The position numbers and the translations under genes were made by a program. A stretch of DNA of 62,312 nt from Gammaproteobacteria bacterium (GTDB lineage Bacteria; Pseudomonadota; Gammaproteobacteria; Pseudomonadales; Pseudohongiellaceae). Shown here one piece after another: positions 15,756 through 27,000 of the stretch (position 1 is the stretch's first letter; each line of letters begins with the position of its first letter). The notes below the pieces were generated by a model. That model saw only the letters and a list, made by a program, of their open reading frames with translations, did no database searches and had not been told where the DNA came from. The stretch lies in contig PBNR01000075.1 in assembly GCA_002723195.1 (NCBI GenBank), forward strand, positions 1 through 62,312. Direction: 5' to 3'.

Positions 15756-18700
15756 ATGATGAGTGATACAGAACTTGAGGTTAAAGCACCTTGGGACGCA
15801 ATTGACATACTCCCGCAGGAGAGGATTACCGGCGACATTCTTCGTGGTCGGGGACCGAGACGCGGGAATCTTGAGAGACTTCTTAAGTATTGGCGACCCA
15901 TTATGCGTAAGCCCGGTGGATTTCGCCGTTGCATAATCATTCTTGCTAATCATCCTGAGTTGTATCCACTTCAGCCATTATGTGCATGGCTTCATCATGA
16001 AACCACTGGCTTGTGGCCGAATGAAGGAAACCACCACGAAGGTGGAAAACTTGGTCCTGTCTTGCGTGGGTTTGGCGGTCGTGCCGCTAGGCGTGTAGTG
16101 CCGGGGAAACGTAGGCGCAGGAGACGTAAAAGTGATGACGGTGCTGTGGAAATGGCTAGTTGGCGTTTGTATAGAAGGCATTCTCGTGCGATTAAGGGTG
16201 TTAGCACTCAGTTGATTAACGGCAATGTAAATGCTGTTGATTTTAAGGCTGCACGTTTTGTTGCTGGTTTCCAGTCTGTTCCTGTTCCTTCAACTTGGGA
16301 GTGGGATGAGAATTATCCAAATGATGTAAAAGTTGAAACTTTTGAAGATTTGCTTTCAACGAAAGTTGGTTTGGTCACTTCCCATGGACGTTTAGGTCGA
16401 AGCCTTCAAGGTCTTGCATCATTCTTTATTCCCGGTGATATGGGCAAGTATCGCAGTCCATTGAGGTCTGCTCTTTATGGTGCTCTAACTCCGGGAGGTG
16501 GAGGAGGGCGAGGCATGGGAGGAGGTCGTCCTTCTATCGGGGGAAGGGCTTTACGTTGTCCGACTGGTTATGTAAATGGCGGACGATTTACAGACCCAAG
16601 TCTTACAAATTGTGGTGGACTTGTTTTTGATGTTCCTGCTGATGGTCCGGGTGCTGTTACGGCGGCTGACCGTAGCAAGATTACTCGTCGTTTCAGAGGC
16701 GGAGATGATTTAGAAGATGTCGCACGCGACATTGTGGTGAAGAAACCTAAGGGTGATCCTTTTGCTGTTGTGCGTGAAGCGGCAATGAAACCAAAGTCAA
16801 CACCAAATGAGAAGCGTCGTAATTCTGTTGTAACTGATGTCACGTCTTATGCATCTGAAAACAAAAACACGACACGAATTGTTCGTAGGGATGGCGTGGT
16901 TTTTGAGCCTCGTGTTGGTCCTGATGAATTAGTCAAAATGAGAGGTCATGACAATCTTAAAGATTCTGTTTATGTGACTTCTAAAATTCCAAGAAGAGGA
17001 AGTTTGGCTTCAGACGAATTGCGTCTTTTAACAAAAGGTGTAAAAAGCGTTGATTATGTTTTTCCAGAAGGAACTCTAAAAGTTGAACGAAAAAAAGAAA
17101 TAAGTTCTACCGTTGGCGCAAAAATGCGTACTCGCTGGTCTGCACTGAGCAGAGATCCAGATGTGCAAATTAACCCGATACAAGCAATAGAAAATTGGGT
17201 AAGAGAATTTCCTAAAGAAATTGAAATTACTTCAACATTTAAAAAGATTCCTAATGCCAACGAGCGTGTAGTTGTTTATTCCTCTACAGGCGAACGAAGG
17301 ATTGTGCCCAAGTGGGTATTTTCGTTGTATCTGTCAGACAAGGCTCCACGGAGACCTAAAGGAAGAAAACCCTTTACGACGGTTCGTCCTAAAAATGGGG
17401 AAAAGGTTATTCATCATAAAAGACCGGAACGAGATGAATATGCTGCATTATTAGTTGAATATAAGTCTCTTGGGTTTAATGCTGATTTTCGGATGCCGGT
17501 TCATAAAAAGAATGTTTCTGATATTCGGATTAGCCACACTTATGGTTTAAATAAGGATTCTTTAATTGATATTAAAGCCGCTCGTTTAGATCTTGCTCCT
17601 CATTATCAAGAGATGGCTATAAAGCGTCTTGGAAGGCGTAGTTTGGCTGGGCGTTCGATTTCTCGTATGGCTCGGCGGATGCCGAAAGTTGTTCCTTATG
17701 ACAGGAACGCTAGGGATGGCGATAATGATGGAATAGTTCAAGAAGGAACTATTTGGGAACGCCCTAATGGTGCTTTGTTCAGAGGCGTGCGAGACGGGGC
17801 AAGAAAACTTGTTGGTTCAGTTGATTTAGTCGATGCTAATGGAAATCAGATTGACTATAAACCGGGTGATCACGAGCGTTCTCCTTTACGTCGTAGAGAT
17901 GTGGGACAGAGGCGGAGAGAACTTGGTGAAAGGGTTATCCGTGACCGTGATGAAAGAATGGGTGCTGAAGCAGATTTTGGTCCCATAGAACGGCGTAGAG
18001 AATTGCGTCGTCTTCGTTTACAACGTGCTATGCGTGGGATTGAAAGAACTCCTGATAGGCGTGAACGTCGTGCTGATCGGTTGGATGCAAGAGCGCAACG
18101 AGACGAAGATCGTGGAAGGGCTGATCTTGAGTTGGCTGAAGAGATTCGTCAATTCAGGATTGAACGTAATGAAATGGAAGACCGTCACAGGCGTGAGATG
18201 GCGGAGTTGAATGAGAGGAATCCACGTTCTAGAGGAAGAAATCGTGAAAGAAGGCAGGAGCGTCGCGAAGAGCGTAGAGATCGAATGGACGAAAGGCTTG
18301 TCCGAGCAGGTGAAGCCGGTGATCGTTTAATTCGTCGTCGTGATGAAAGAGAAGGGGCTGAAGCAGTCTTTGAACCACGAAGAGAACGTAGGGGTATTAG
18401 AGATCGTGTCGATGCAGGACTAGCAAGAGCAGGCGAAAGGGCTGGCGATCTTATTGATCGTCGCGATCGTGAAGCCGGTGCTGCGGCAGATTTTAGAGAA
18501 ATAGATGAAAGAAACAGAGAAAGACGTGAACGCAGGGCTGGTATAGGACAAAGAATGCGTGACATTCTTGGTGTAAAGAAGCGTGACCAGTCTGAACGTG
18601 AGATGGAAGACAGGATGATCGGCAATGTTGCTGATGATGACAGAGAAGATGCTCGTGTTGCACTTGAGGTAGACATTCTTAATGCTGAAAATATTGGCAT

Positions 18701-20768
18701 ACCTGAACACAATGAAAAAGAAATGGCTGCTATTGCCAAAGCGCAAGTGGTTGGAGAATTGCTGCCCGAATCTGAAGTTGAAGATGAGGTGGATATTAAT
18801 TGGGTGACAAATCTTTTAGGGGAATCTGGAATTTCAATTGTTGATTCTCCTGAGTTAAGAGATGTTTTTGATGAAGAGATGATAGAGATCAAAGCGTTTT
18901 TAGAGGATGTTAATGATGAAGAATTGGGCGTTGCAGGAAGATGGAGAGGTGTTTCTTTAGGCGATAATTTCGTTAGGACATTTGAAGATGACGGACGGGG
19001 TTCGCCAAGATCTTTTGTGAGATTGAGCGTAGGAGCACTTCGTAATATTGCAAGACTTGATGATGATGATGATGGAAGCATATGGGATCATGATCGGATA
19101 GTGGCTGACTTAGAAAGAAATAACGGTGACGATGGGGTCGTTGAATTTAGTATTTCACGTTTAGAAAAGCGTTTAGCAACTCTAGAAAAAGCACAAACTA
19201 CAAAAAGAGCGGCGATTATGTATTCCGCTAAAGAAATAGATGGTTTTAGAATTGATGACGATGGTGTTATAGATTATCGGCTTCGAGCCGTAGGTGATGA
19301 CCGTATAGATACTGAAGATCAAAGAGATCGTTTTGCTCATTATGTCAGAATAGAAATGGCTAAACAGGATAATGATAAAATCCTAGAAGAGAAAGCAAAA
19401 ATTTTATCTACTTTAGATGACTTGAATCGAACTCCGGGTGATGTTGTTGATGCTGTAGTTGCTGATGTTCCAGATCCCATACAAGCAATAAGAAATCAAG
19501 ATATTGATGAATTTGAGGCAGAACTTGTAGCACATCTTTTAGACAAGCGTTTTGATGTTGTTTCTAAACAATATGACAGGACAGGTAAACCAAAAATAAA
19601 TCCTGAAGATCATGGTTTAGATAAAGATTCTTTAATTGCAGCCATCCAAAATGATGATATAACGCCAATCAAATCTCAATTGGAATCTTTTTTCCAAAGT
19701 GCTTTGAGATTAGGTGAAGGGAATACTTTTCAAGGTGTAGATGGATGGGAGTTTAGGATTTTAAACCGTAATGGTGAAACTCCAGTATTGGATTATTCTG
19801 GAAGGCAAGGTCGTTTAGACGTTTCTTTGGGTAGCAGTGAAGGAAAAATTTGGTATCGGAAACGAAACCGTAATGGAACTTGGACAGATTGGAGTAATGA
19901 CCAAGGTGGGTACACCAAACGCACTATTAGTTTTAAAGTCTCGAATGATGGAACTTTACAGATAGATCCTCAGAATCGAATGATGTTTCCGTCAGGTAAT
20001 GGCAGCAAATTAAAAGGTTCAGGTTTCGCTACCTTCTTTAATTACAACGCCTTTCTTCATTGGAAACAATTGGGAGCAGAGAAGGTTCATGTAACTACTT
20101 CTACTGATGGTCCTGTTTTTTGGGCTATGCAAGGTTTCGATAACCCTGATGTCACAAAAAGAGTGTTAAAAAGACTTAAAGATGCAATTGATAATAATGA
20201 CATGAATACCCCAATTCAAACTGATGAACAACGTGAAAGAATGTTGCGAATTTGGGAAATGCATCAGTCGGGAAGACCTGTAAATATGTTGATGATTCAT
20301 TCAGCATTAAAATGGGATGGCAAGCACGATTGGGAAAAACTATCAATTAGTAGAAATGCAGATGGAACATACAAAAAGGCTCGACGAAATTTAGGAATTG
20401 CAAAAACTAGATACGGACAGTGGTTCCTTGATAACGGTCGCATGTCTGAAGGTTGGTTCCATTTAGGAGACGAAACTCCTATAGGCAAATACTTGAATGG
20501 CATTATAGGAAATATAGGAAACATGGACGAAATTGACGACAATATCGCTGACCCATGGGGAGGAAGAGGCGCATATGTTGTAAATAACGGCAGAGTTGTG
20601 CGAGGACCAGTAAGGGCAAGTATTGGCGGTAGCCAGTTAGGTACTAATGACCGCTTGTATCCTGTGACAGACCCAGTGGTTATTGGTGATTTAGAAAGAC
20701 GAGGGTTACGCCCAATGACGGCTATAGGCCAAAATGATAGAGATCAGTTAGTTGCGGGGGCGAGATAA
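15756..20768 (+). CDS. giant capsid-module protein 1 with DxDNDG module and GNAT-like C-terminus
   Basis: A 1670-residue protein encoded between the protease/scaffold and capsid genes, probably a virion-internal protein. In order: a basic His/Trp domain (CAWLHHETTGLWPNEGNHH near residue 80, then KRRRRRRK); RCPTGYVNGGRFTDPSLTNC near 266; the acidic module VPYDRNARDGDNDGIVQEGT with IWERP near 640-715, shared with giant 2 and resembling calcium-binding DxDxDG loops; an Arg/Glu coiled-coil zone (about 720-960) with three ~35-residue repeats; and a C-terminal domain with KLKGSGFATFFNYNAF and FWAMQGFD near 1420-1465 that resembles acetyl-CoA-binding GNAT motifs. AAGGGAGT precedes a doubled ATG. The structural role is inferred from position; the GNAT call is tentative. 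Confidence 0.8.
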   Translation: MMSDTELEVKAPWDAIDILPQERITGDILRGRGPRRGNLERLLKYWRPIMRKPGGFRRCIIILANHPELYPLQPLCAWLHHETTGLWPNEGNHHEGGKLGPVLRGFGGRAARRVVPGKRRRRRRKSDDGAVEMASWRLYRRHSRAIKGVSTQLINGNVNAVDFKAARFVAGFQSVPVPSTWEWDENYPNDVKVETFEDLLSTKVGLVTSHGRLGRSLQGLASFFIPGDMGKYRSPLRSALYGALTPGGGGGRGMGGGRPSIGGRALRCPTGYVNGGRFTDPSLTNCGGLVFDVPADGPGAVTAADRSKITRRFRGGDDLEDVARDIVVKKPKGDPFAVVREAAMKPKSTPNEKRRNSVVTDVTSYASENKNTTRIVRRDGVVFEPRVGPDELVKMRGHDNLKDSVYVTSKIPRRGSLASDELRLLTKGVKSVDYVFPEGTLKVERKKEISSTVGAKMRTRWSALSRDPDVQINPIQAIENWVREFPKEIEITSTFKKIPNANERVVVYSSTGERRIVPKWVFSLYLSDKAPRRPKGRKPFTTVRPKNGEKVIHHKRPERDEYAALLVEYKSLGFNADFRMPVHKKNVSDIRISHTYGLNKDSLIDIKAARLDLAPHYQEMAIKRLGRRSLAGRSISRMARRMPKVVPYDRNARDGDNDGIVQEGTIWERPNGALFRGVRDGARKLVGSVDLVDANGNQIDYKPGDHERSPLRRRDVGQRRRELGERVIRDRDERMGAEADFGPIERRRELRRLRLQRAMRGIERTPDRRERRADRLDARAQRDEDRGRADLELAEEIRQFRIERNEMEDRHRREMAELNERNPRSRGRNRERRQERREERRDRMDERLVRAGEAGDRLIRRRDEREGAEAVFEPRRERRGIRDRVDAGLARAGERAGDLIDRRDREAGAAADFREIDERNRERRERRAGIGQRMRDILGVKKRDQSEREMEDRMIGNVADDDREDARVALEVDILNAENIGIPEHNEKEMAAIAKAQVVGELLPESEVEDEVDINWVTNLLGESGISIVDSPELRDVFDEEMIEIKAFLEDVNDEELGVAGRWRGVSLGDNFVRTFEDDGRGSPRSFVRLSVGALRNIARLDDDDDGSIWDHDRIVADLERNNGDDGVVEFSISRLEKRLATLEKAQTTKRAAIMYSAKEIDGFRIDDDGVIDYRLRAVGDDRIDTEDQRDRFAHYVRIEMAKQDNDKILEEKAKILSTLDDLNRTPGDVVDAVVADVPDPIQAIRNQDIDEFEAELVAHLLDKRFDVVSKQYDRTGKPKINPEDHGLDKDSLIAAIQNDDITPIKSQLESFFQSALRLGEGNTFQGVDGWEFRILNRNGETPVLDYSGRQGRLDVSLGSSEGKIWYRKRNRNGTWTDWSNDQGGYTKRTISFKVSNDGTLQIDPQNRMMFPSGNGSKLKGSGFATFFNYNAFLHWKQLGAEKVHVTTSTDGPVFWAMQGFDNPDVTKRVLKRLKDAIDNNDMNTPIQTDEQRERMLRIWEMHQSGRPVNMLMIHSALKWDGKHDWEKLSISRNADGTYKKARRNLGIAKTRYGQWFLDNGRMSEGWFHLGDETPIGKYLNGIIGNIGNMDEIDDNIADPWGGRGAYVVNNGRVVRGPVRASIGGSQLGTNDRLYPVTDPVVIGDLERRGLRPMTAIGQNDRDQLVAGAR

Positions 20769-21034
20769 TGAGTTTTTTAAACAAAGAAGTAAAAGAACAA
20801 CTAAATAAATACGTTGACGGGCGAAACAACGCAGAGCGTTTAGGGATTGTTGAATTGGTGGCACAGTTTGTAGTCCACGATTTACCTACCGAGCAAAATA
20901 AAGAAGATGCTTTGCTTTACTCGAAGTATTACCTATCTACTGATAGGGGTAAAGAGGATTTAAGGGAGTTGTATCTTCCTGCTCTTTCTTGGGCAGAAGA
21001 ACGAGGCGGAGAAGGAGACGACGATGAGTCGTGA
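20768..21034 (+). CDS. small acidic partner of giant protein 1, 88 aa
   Basis: Its ATG overlaps the stop of giant 1 (TAATG) and its end overlaps the start of giant 2 by 11 bases, so synthesis is tied to both. The product is helical and acidic, with motifs LGIVELVAQFVVHDLPTEQN and a Tyr-rich stretch (LLYSKYYLSTDRG), ending in an acidic tail GGEGDDDES. The family is not recognised. Giant 2 has a similar-sized follower, so a chaperone, neutralising partner or packaging adaptor for the preceding giant is plausible but unproven. Confidence 0.7.
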   Translation: MSFLNKEVKEQLNKYVDGRNNAERLGIVELVAQFVVHDLPTEQNKEDALLYSKYYLSTDRGKEDLRELYLPALSWAEERGGEGDDDES

Positions 21035-24000
21035 ATTCTCTTTTCTGGATGAAATAAGTTTTAAAGCCCGTGTTTTTGAGTTAAGTCATTTTCCTGTTTC
21101 AGTTAAGTCTCCAGCAGGGATTATTAGGCGTGTTCCTAAGATTGTGCCTTATGATCCTGATGCTCGTGATGCTGACAATGATGGCTTAGTTCAAGAAGGA
21201 ACTATTTGGGAACGTCCTAGTGGCGCTCTTTTCAGAGGGTTACAGCGTGGTGCTAGAGCACTCGCAGGTGCTGTTGATCTTGTAGATGGAAGCGGTAATA
21301 AAATAGATTACAAGCCGGGTGATTCTGAGAACTCTCCTCTTCGTGGAGGCAGGGTTGAGCGTCGTATCCGTGGGCGTGGTCAACGTCGTTTAAATAGGGC
21401 AGAGCGCAGAAGGCAACGTGCTCAACGTGATCGGAATCGTGCACCTGAACAGCGTGAAGAACTTGATGCTTTAGATCAGCAAATTGCACGGCTTGAAAAT
21501 GCTGTGGCTGAAGACAGTCGTGAAAGACTATTAGCGGCTGAAGCGGCGCGTGAAGAGTTTGATCAAAATATGAATTCATTTTTGGATGGATTTATAGAGG
21601 GCTGGTCTGGAATCAAAAAAGGACCAAGATCACAAAGAGGTGACAAGGTACAACTTGATGCTGAAAAATTGGAAGGTGAGCGCCGTCAAGTAGGTGATGC
21701 TAATGATCGTGAACCTTTAAAAGATCACGAAGATTTATTTGATGATGAAATCCTTCCTGAAGAAATTGATCGTGATGAGCATCGTCGTAAATTGGATGAA
21801 GATCCTGACTACAGAAGAGAATGGAATAGGCGTTTAGCGGAAGAAGGCGAACATCGGCGTGCTGATGGGACAGTGGTTCCTCCGAGGGATGAACAAATTC
21901 CACGGGATGCTCCTGAAGCAGATGCACCTGAAGCAAGAGATATTCAGGAACTTCGTGACGAGATTCTGGATACTCCAGTTGGGGAACTTGTTAATAGTTA
22001 CCCAGAAGAAACAGCAGTTTTACGGAGCACACTTAGCGCTGTAGATGATCCGCTAACGCTTTTGGATGTTCCACTTAGAGATTTACCTGATGAAAATTTG
22101 CCGGTACAACTGGATGAGGCTGGTCGTTTACGAGGAGATGGAACATCTTTTGATGAAGAAAACATCAACGAAATTCTTGATGCAATAGTACCTGAAAATG
22201 TTCCAGAAACTCCTGAAAGTCAAGGAGGGGGTGCTCCTGATCCTGACGCTGACATTCCAGAAGATGATGCGTCGCTATCACCTAGAGAAAGATTGGTTGC
22301 AATATATCGACAAGATATGGAGCGGATAGAAGGGGATCTTGCACGCGGAGGAGAGGATTCAGACAGTGACGCGGAACAAGCGGAACAAATTGATAGGAAT
22401 ATCGACTTTATTGATTCGTTTGTGGAGGAAGTGGATTCTTCTCTTGATGCAGGTGCCATATCTGAGGAAGAGCGTGACAATTGGGTAGGAAGAGCGACCC
22501 GTGTTCGAGACCGATTAGATGCGGAACGGATTGCTATTCGTCGGGATATTGAAGATCGCGATAGTCAAATTGATGCCGATATGGATGCTGAAGAGGATCG
22601 GGGCAGGATAGTTGAAGGTTCTTTTTCTAATCTTAAACAACGAATGGAAGACGAGGGCATTAGGCGAGGCGAATCGCTTGATGGAACGGCTAGGCGAAGG
22701 TTTTTAAGGGGTCTATCTGATACGGAAGTAGAAGATGCTTTCAGAGATTCTGTTGCTCAGGGTGATGCAAGGACGGAAGTAAGGAGACGATTACGAAGAG
22801 ATGAAGTGAGCGTTGAATCTAGGGCTGTTGCAGATGAATATGCTAAAAGACTGTTCAATAAGTTTGCTGATGATCACGCTGATTCTTATTTTGATGAAGG
22901 CGGACCAGATTTCAATCCTGACAATTGGGAACCTTTGGAGGAGTTGCGTGAAACTCTTGCTGAAGCAGAGTGGACTCATTTAGAAGACGCTTTAAACAAT
23001 TGGGGCAATGGTAATACTGGTGAAGAGGGACTCAGCCGAGTTTATTGGGATCAAGTTGATGGTGATCCTGAGAATCTTGCTATGTGGAGTCCTTTTATAG
23101 AGGAATTTGAAGCAGAAGTTTCTAACGCTAATCCTTACAATCCTTTTGAATTTCGTCCACCAGAAGTTCGTGGCGATCAGTTCTACGATAACGAATCATG
23201 GATCGAAGGCGATTTTGCTTTTGATAATGAGGCGTTTACTTTCTCAATTGCAGAGGCTATAAGGAATGGCGACGATCAGACGCTACAGGGAACGGCACGG
23301 TCGTTAAGGCGTTACCGTGATGAATTGTCTGTAACTGAGTTGAATGGTGATAAGGGTCGCCGGTTAGATGAACTTGAAGACATTTTCCGTACTGAGGGTG
23401 GTAATCGTGCAGAAGAATTATTAGATCCTGACTTGCCTGATTCTGATTCGCCTGAGGCGGATTTGGCTGTTCAACAGCAAGAAAATTTAATAAATGAGTG
23501 GAATAACCTTCTTGATGATCCTGACGATGCACTTCTGTTTAGGAGTGTCGATGAGTTGGGTCAGATCGCTAGGGGAGAGTTTCCTGTCGGTGATATTGAT
23601 CCAGTAACCGCAGAGCAGAGAGCCTCGTTTCAGCGGCTTGCTCGTAGACAAATAGAGCAAAGGAACGTAGAGAGAGAACTTCCAAGCGGTGAAACAATTT
23701 TTGATGTTGCTGATATGGATGATGATCAGTTGGACACACGGATTGCTGGTTTAGTAGCCGCTGATCCTGTTGGGGATAATGCTTTGATTTCAGCGCAACT
23801 TAATGCATTGAAATTAGAGCGTCAACGAAGAATGCGTGGCGATTTTGAGGCTGAGGCTGTTGAAAGTATTGTTAAAGATTTAGATAATGACGAACTTGAT
23901 GAAATTATTGCGGGAGGGGACACACCGTTAAGTGAAATGCTTGGTGAGTCTGCCCGAATTTCAGCGGAGATAGAAAAGCGTGATCGGAGTAATGAAACTC

Positions 24001-27000
24001 CTGCTCTTCCTGAATTGAATGAAGCAGAAGCCTTTGTGCCTGTTGATCAAGAATTGGCAGCGTGGGGTGATGGTGTTAATGAAGGAATGGGTGATCATCC
24101 AGCAGCCTTAGAAATGTTGCAACTTATTCCACCTGATCAACGCAGTGATTTTGAGGATGCACTTTATTCAAATGATCAGCGGGGTCTTGAGGGGATAATT
24201 AATAGTTTTGAAGCAGAAGCAAATCGTCTTCCTATTTTGCCGGGTGATCCCGATCCAAATGATGCTATTAGGGAGTTCAGGCGATTTATAGATGCACAAC
24301 GAGCAAGAAGAGATCGTGAAAGAGATCTAAAAGGTTTGGTGGAAGACCCACATGGGCGTGTCCGTGAGACTCAGGCCAAACTTTACAAAGCCCAAAGGAT
24401 TGTTGATCAAGTTGTAAATGGACGTGTAAGTGACGAAGAATTAGACATTGCGATAAACGCTTTATCAGATTTTCAAAACCCTAGAGCAGTTGTTAATAGA
24501 GGCGATGCCATCAAGAACCATAATTTCTTGCATTCGTACAGGCAGAATCTAATTGCTCTTCGTGAAATAAGAAAAGGCGATATTGATGCGAATCCTGATG
24601 TTCGTGATGTTTTGGATGTCGAATGGGTAGATGCAGATGGTAAGTCAGCGATTGATCAAACTCTAATCAGAGATGTTGTTGATAGGTTAGATTTAAAAAT
24701 TCAGGGATTGCGTGACAAAAGACGTAATTGGAAAAAAGAATTACGTGAACGCCGTAAACAGAATGTAGATGTCGTTGATCCAAATGTCGAATCCTTTGAC
24801 CTTGAAGATGTTGAAGAATTTGAAAAAGCAATAGGTGTTCGGTATGCCTTGCATCAGAAATATTTAGATATTAAAGATCGCCCTAAATTTGAACTTGCTA
24901 AAGAGTCTCTTAAAAGGAATCGACAGAGTTTATATGACGGCACCCGTGGCAGGCGACAAGATCAAGGTGATTTGGCTCAGTTGGGCATATGGCGTGGGGA
25001 ACTGTTTGAAACAGGTGAAAGTCTTGACGCTATAGGTGGAGTGGATCAAAAAGATTACAACGGTTTAAATGATGCTGATTTGGTGAGAGCGATTGAAGAG
25101 CAATTATTACCAAATGTGAGAAAAAAGATTAAACGAGAAAATAATGGTCGGGCGCACTATAGAAATGATGGTAGGGATTTAGGTGTTCCCGGTATTGATG
25201 GACATATAGCCAATGTGGATCGTGCTTTAGAAGAAGTGAATAGACGCTGGGATGCTGCTCCGGCCGGTGGTGAAGTTCGTGATCAAATTGGTGGTGTAAG
25301 ACGAAAACTTAAAAATCTTAAATCAGGTAGAGGTCATAATCTTGAGATAGAACGTGAGTTTCGCGTACAAACAGAAGTGCAACGTATAGCAAATGTTAGA
25401 GAGAAAGATGGGAATGCTCGTGACGCAGTTCAAAATAGAAAAGATCTCAATAATTCCTTAGAGAACATTTTAGCGGTTAATGGATTAGCAGAACTAGACG
25501 CTGATGCCATTACGTCCATTCTGGAAGACCCTGACAATGAGAACGCTCCACGGTTGTTTTTAGAATTAAAAAATTGGAGGAGCGGAGCCTACGATATCGG
25601 CAGGACGGATGGTGTGAATCCTTCTGATTTCTTTGACGAAAATGATAATTGGAATCCAATGACTTCATTGCCAGAAGGAGTGGGAGAGGCAAACAGTTCG
25701 TTCCGAAGCAATGTAGATATTGTTGACGGTGTTATATCGGATCATAGTTCAAGAATGCGGGGGCGTGTTTTTGATGATTTTGAAGACAGAAGAAATGTAG
25801 ATTTAGCAAATCTTCAAGACATGGTGGACAGAAATCCTGATCTTGATGGTGAGGAGGGGGAAGATTTCCATTCATTGATGGAGTTAGTTAAAGATGAATT
25901 TGATAATTTGGATGCCCCTGATACAAATGATTCTGCTTCTTTCAATAATCGTTATAACGCTTTTAAACAGACACTTGCTGGACTACAAGACGTTGGGCAC
26001 GAAAGATTAGAACGAAAAGAAGTTGATGACCACATACAGTTGGCAGAGGATTTACTGTCTCCTAACCCACAGGCATTTGAGGGTTTGAGTATCGAAGAAC
26101 GTAAAGCCCTTGTTCTAGATGCCTTAGGAAATAATACGTTCATGCAAGTTGCCTCCTTCAGAGGCCGAGGAGTAAATCAATACGTTAGTGAAATTGTTGG
26201 TTATAACGATCGGTTGAGAGACCTGTGGAAAGGTTTTGATGTTGAGGTTTATAGGGAACGGCGGGCTGCTAACGGTATAGAAGAGTTGCCTGATCGTCCT
26301 AATCGTAAGGGTATGGATGTTGCAGTTGTAAGCGATTTCCAGTCTGGGTTAGCAGATTATGACAGTGATGGTCGTGCAGTAATTAAACAGGTTCCTATTG
26401 GTAATAAAGGAATGAATACGCAAGGAGATGCAGATACATATTTGGCTAACGGTGGACATCTAAAAGATGTGCCTACTGAATATTTGATAAAAGCAATTAG
26501 AAGTAATACTACTAATATGAATCAGGACGGTGATATAGATCCAACAAAACGATTCTCTGCGTACAAAATCGGAGATGGCGGAGTTAATACCCCCGGAGGT
26601 TTGAACGCTGTTATAGATAAGGCGACTGGAGCAGAACTAGGTCTTAAGTATGAAAACCTTAGAACTCGCGATGGGGCTTACGGGTATAGAGAAGATGTAA
26701 GTGAAGTTATGTCTGCACGAATAGCAGAAGATTTAGGTCTTTTGCAAGGTGCAGTAGTGCGTGGTGGCGCTCTTTCCGGCAATAATGACGCAAAGCGTGC
26801 GAATCCGCTTGTTTTTGAGTTAGCAGGATCTGTGGTTCATGATGGTTCATTTGAAAAGCCAGATGGTTTAAGAAGAAATGGCGATGTTGGCGATTTAGTT
26901 AGAGGTACCGTGTTGGACGCTATTTTGCATCATACGGATAGACATGAAAAGAATTATTTTCAGTACACAGATCGTAATGGCAATCTAAGGCTTTATGTGA

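Noticed and set aside
18185-19081. 298-residue reverse ORF, Ser/Leu-rich
   Set aside because: It is antisense to the Arg/Glu-rich zone of giant protein 1; its composition (Ser, Leu, Pro) is what reverse reading of such codons gives, and it has no ribosome site.
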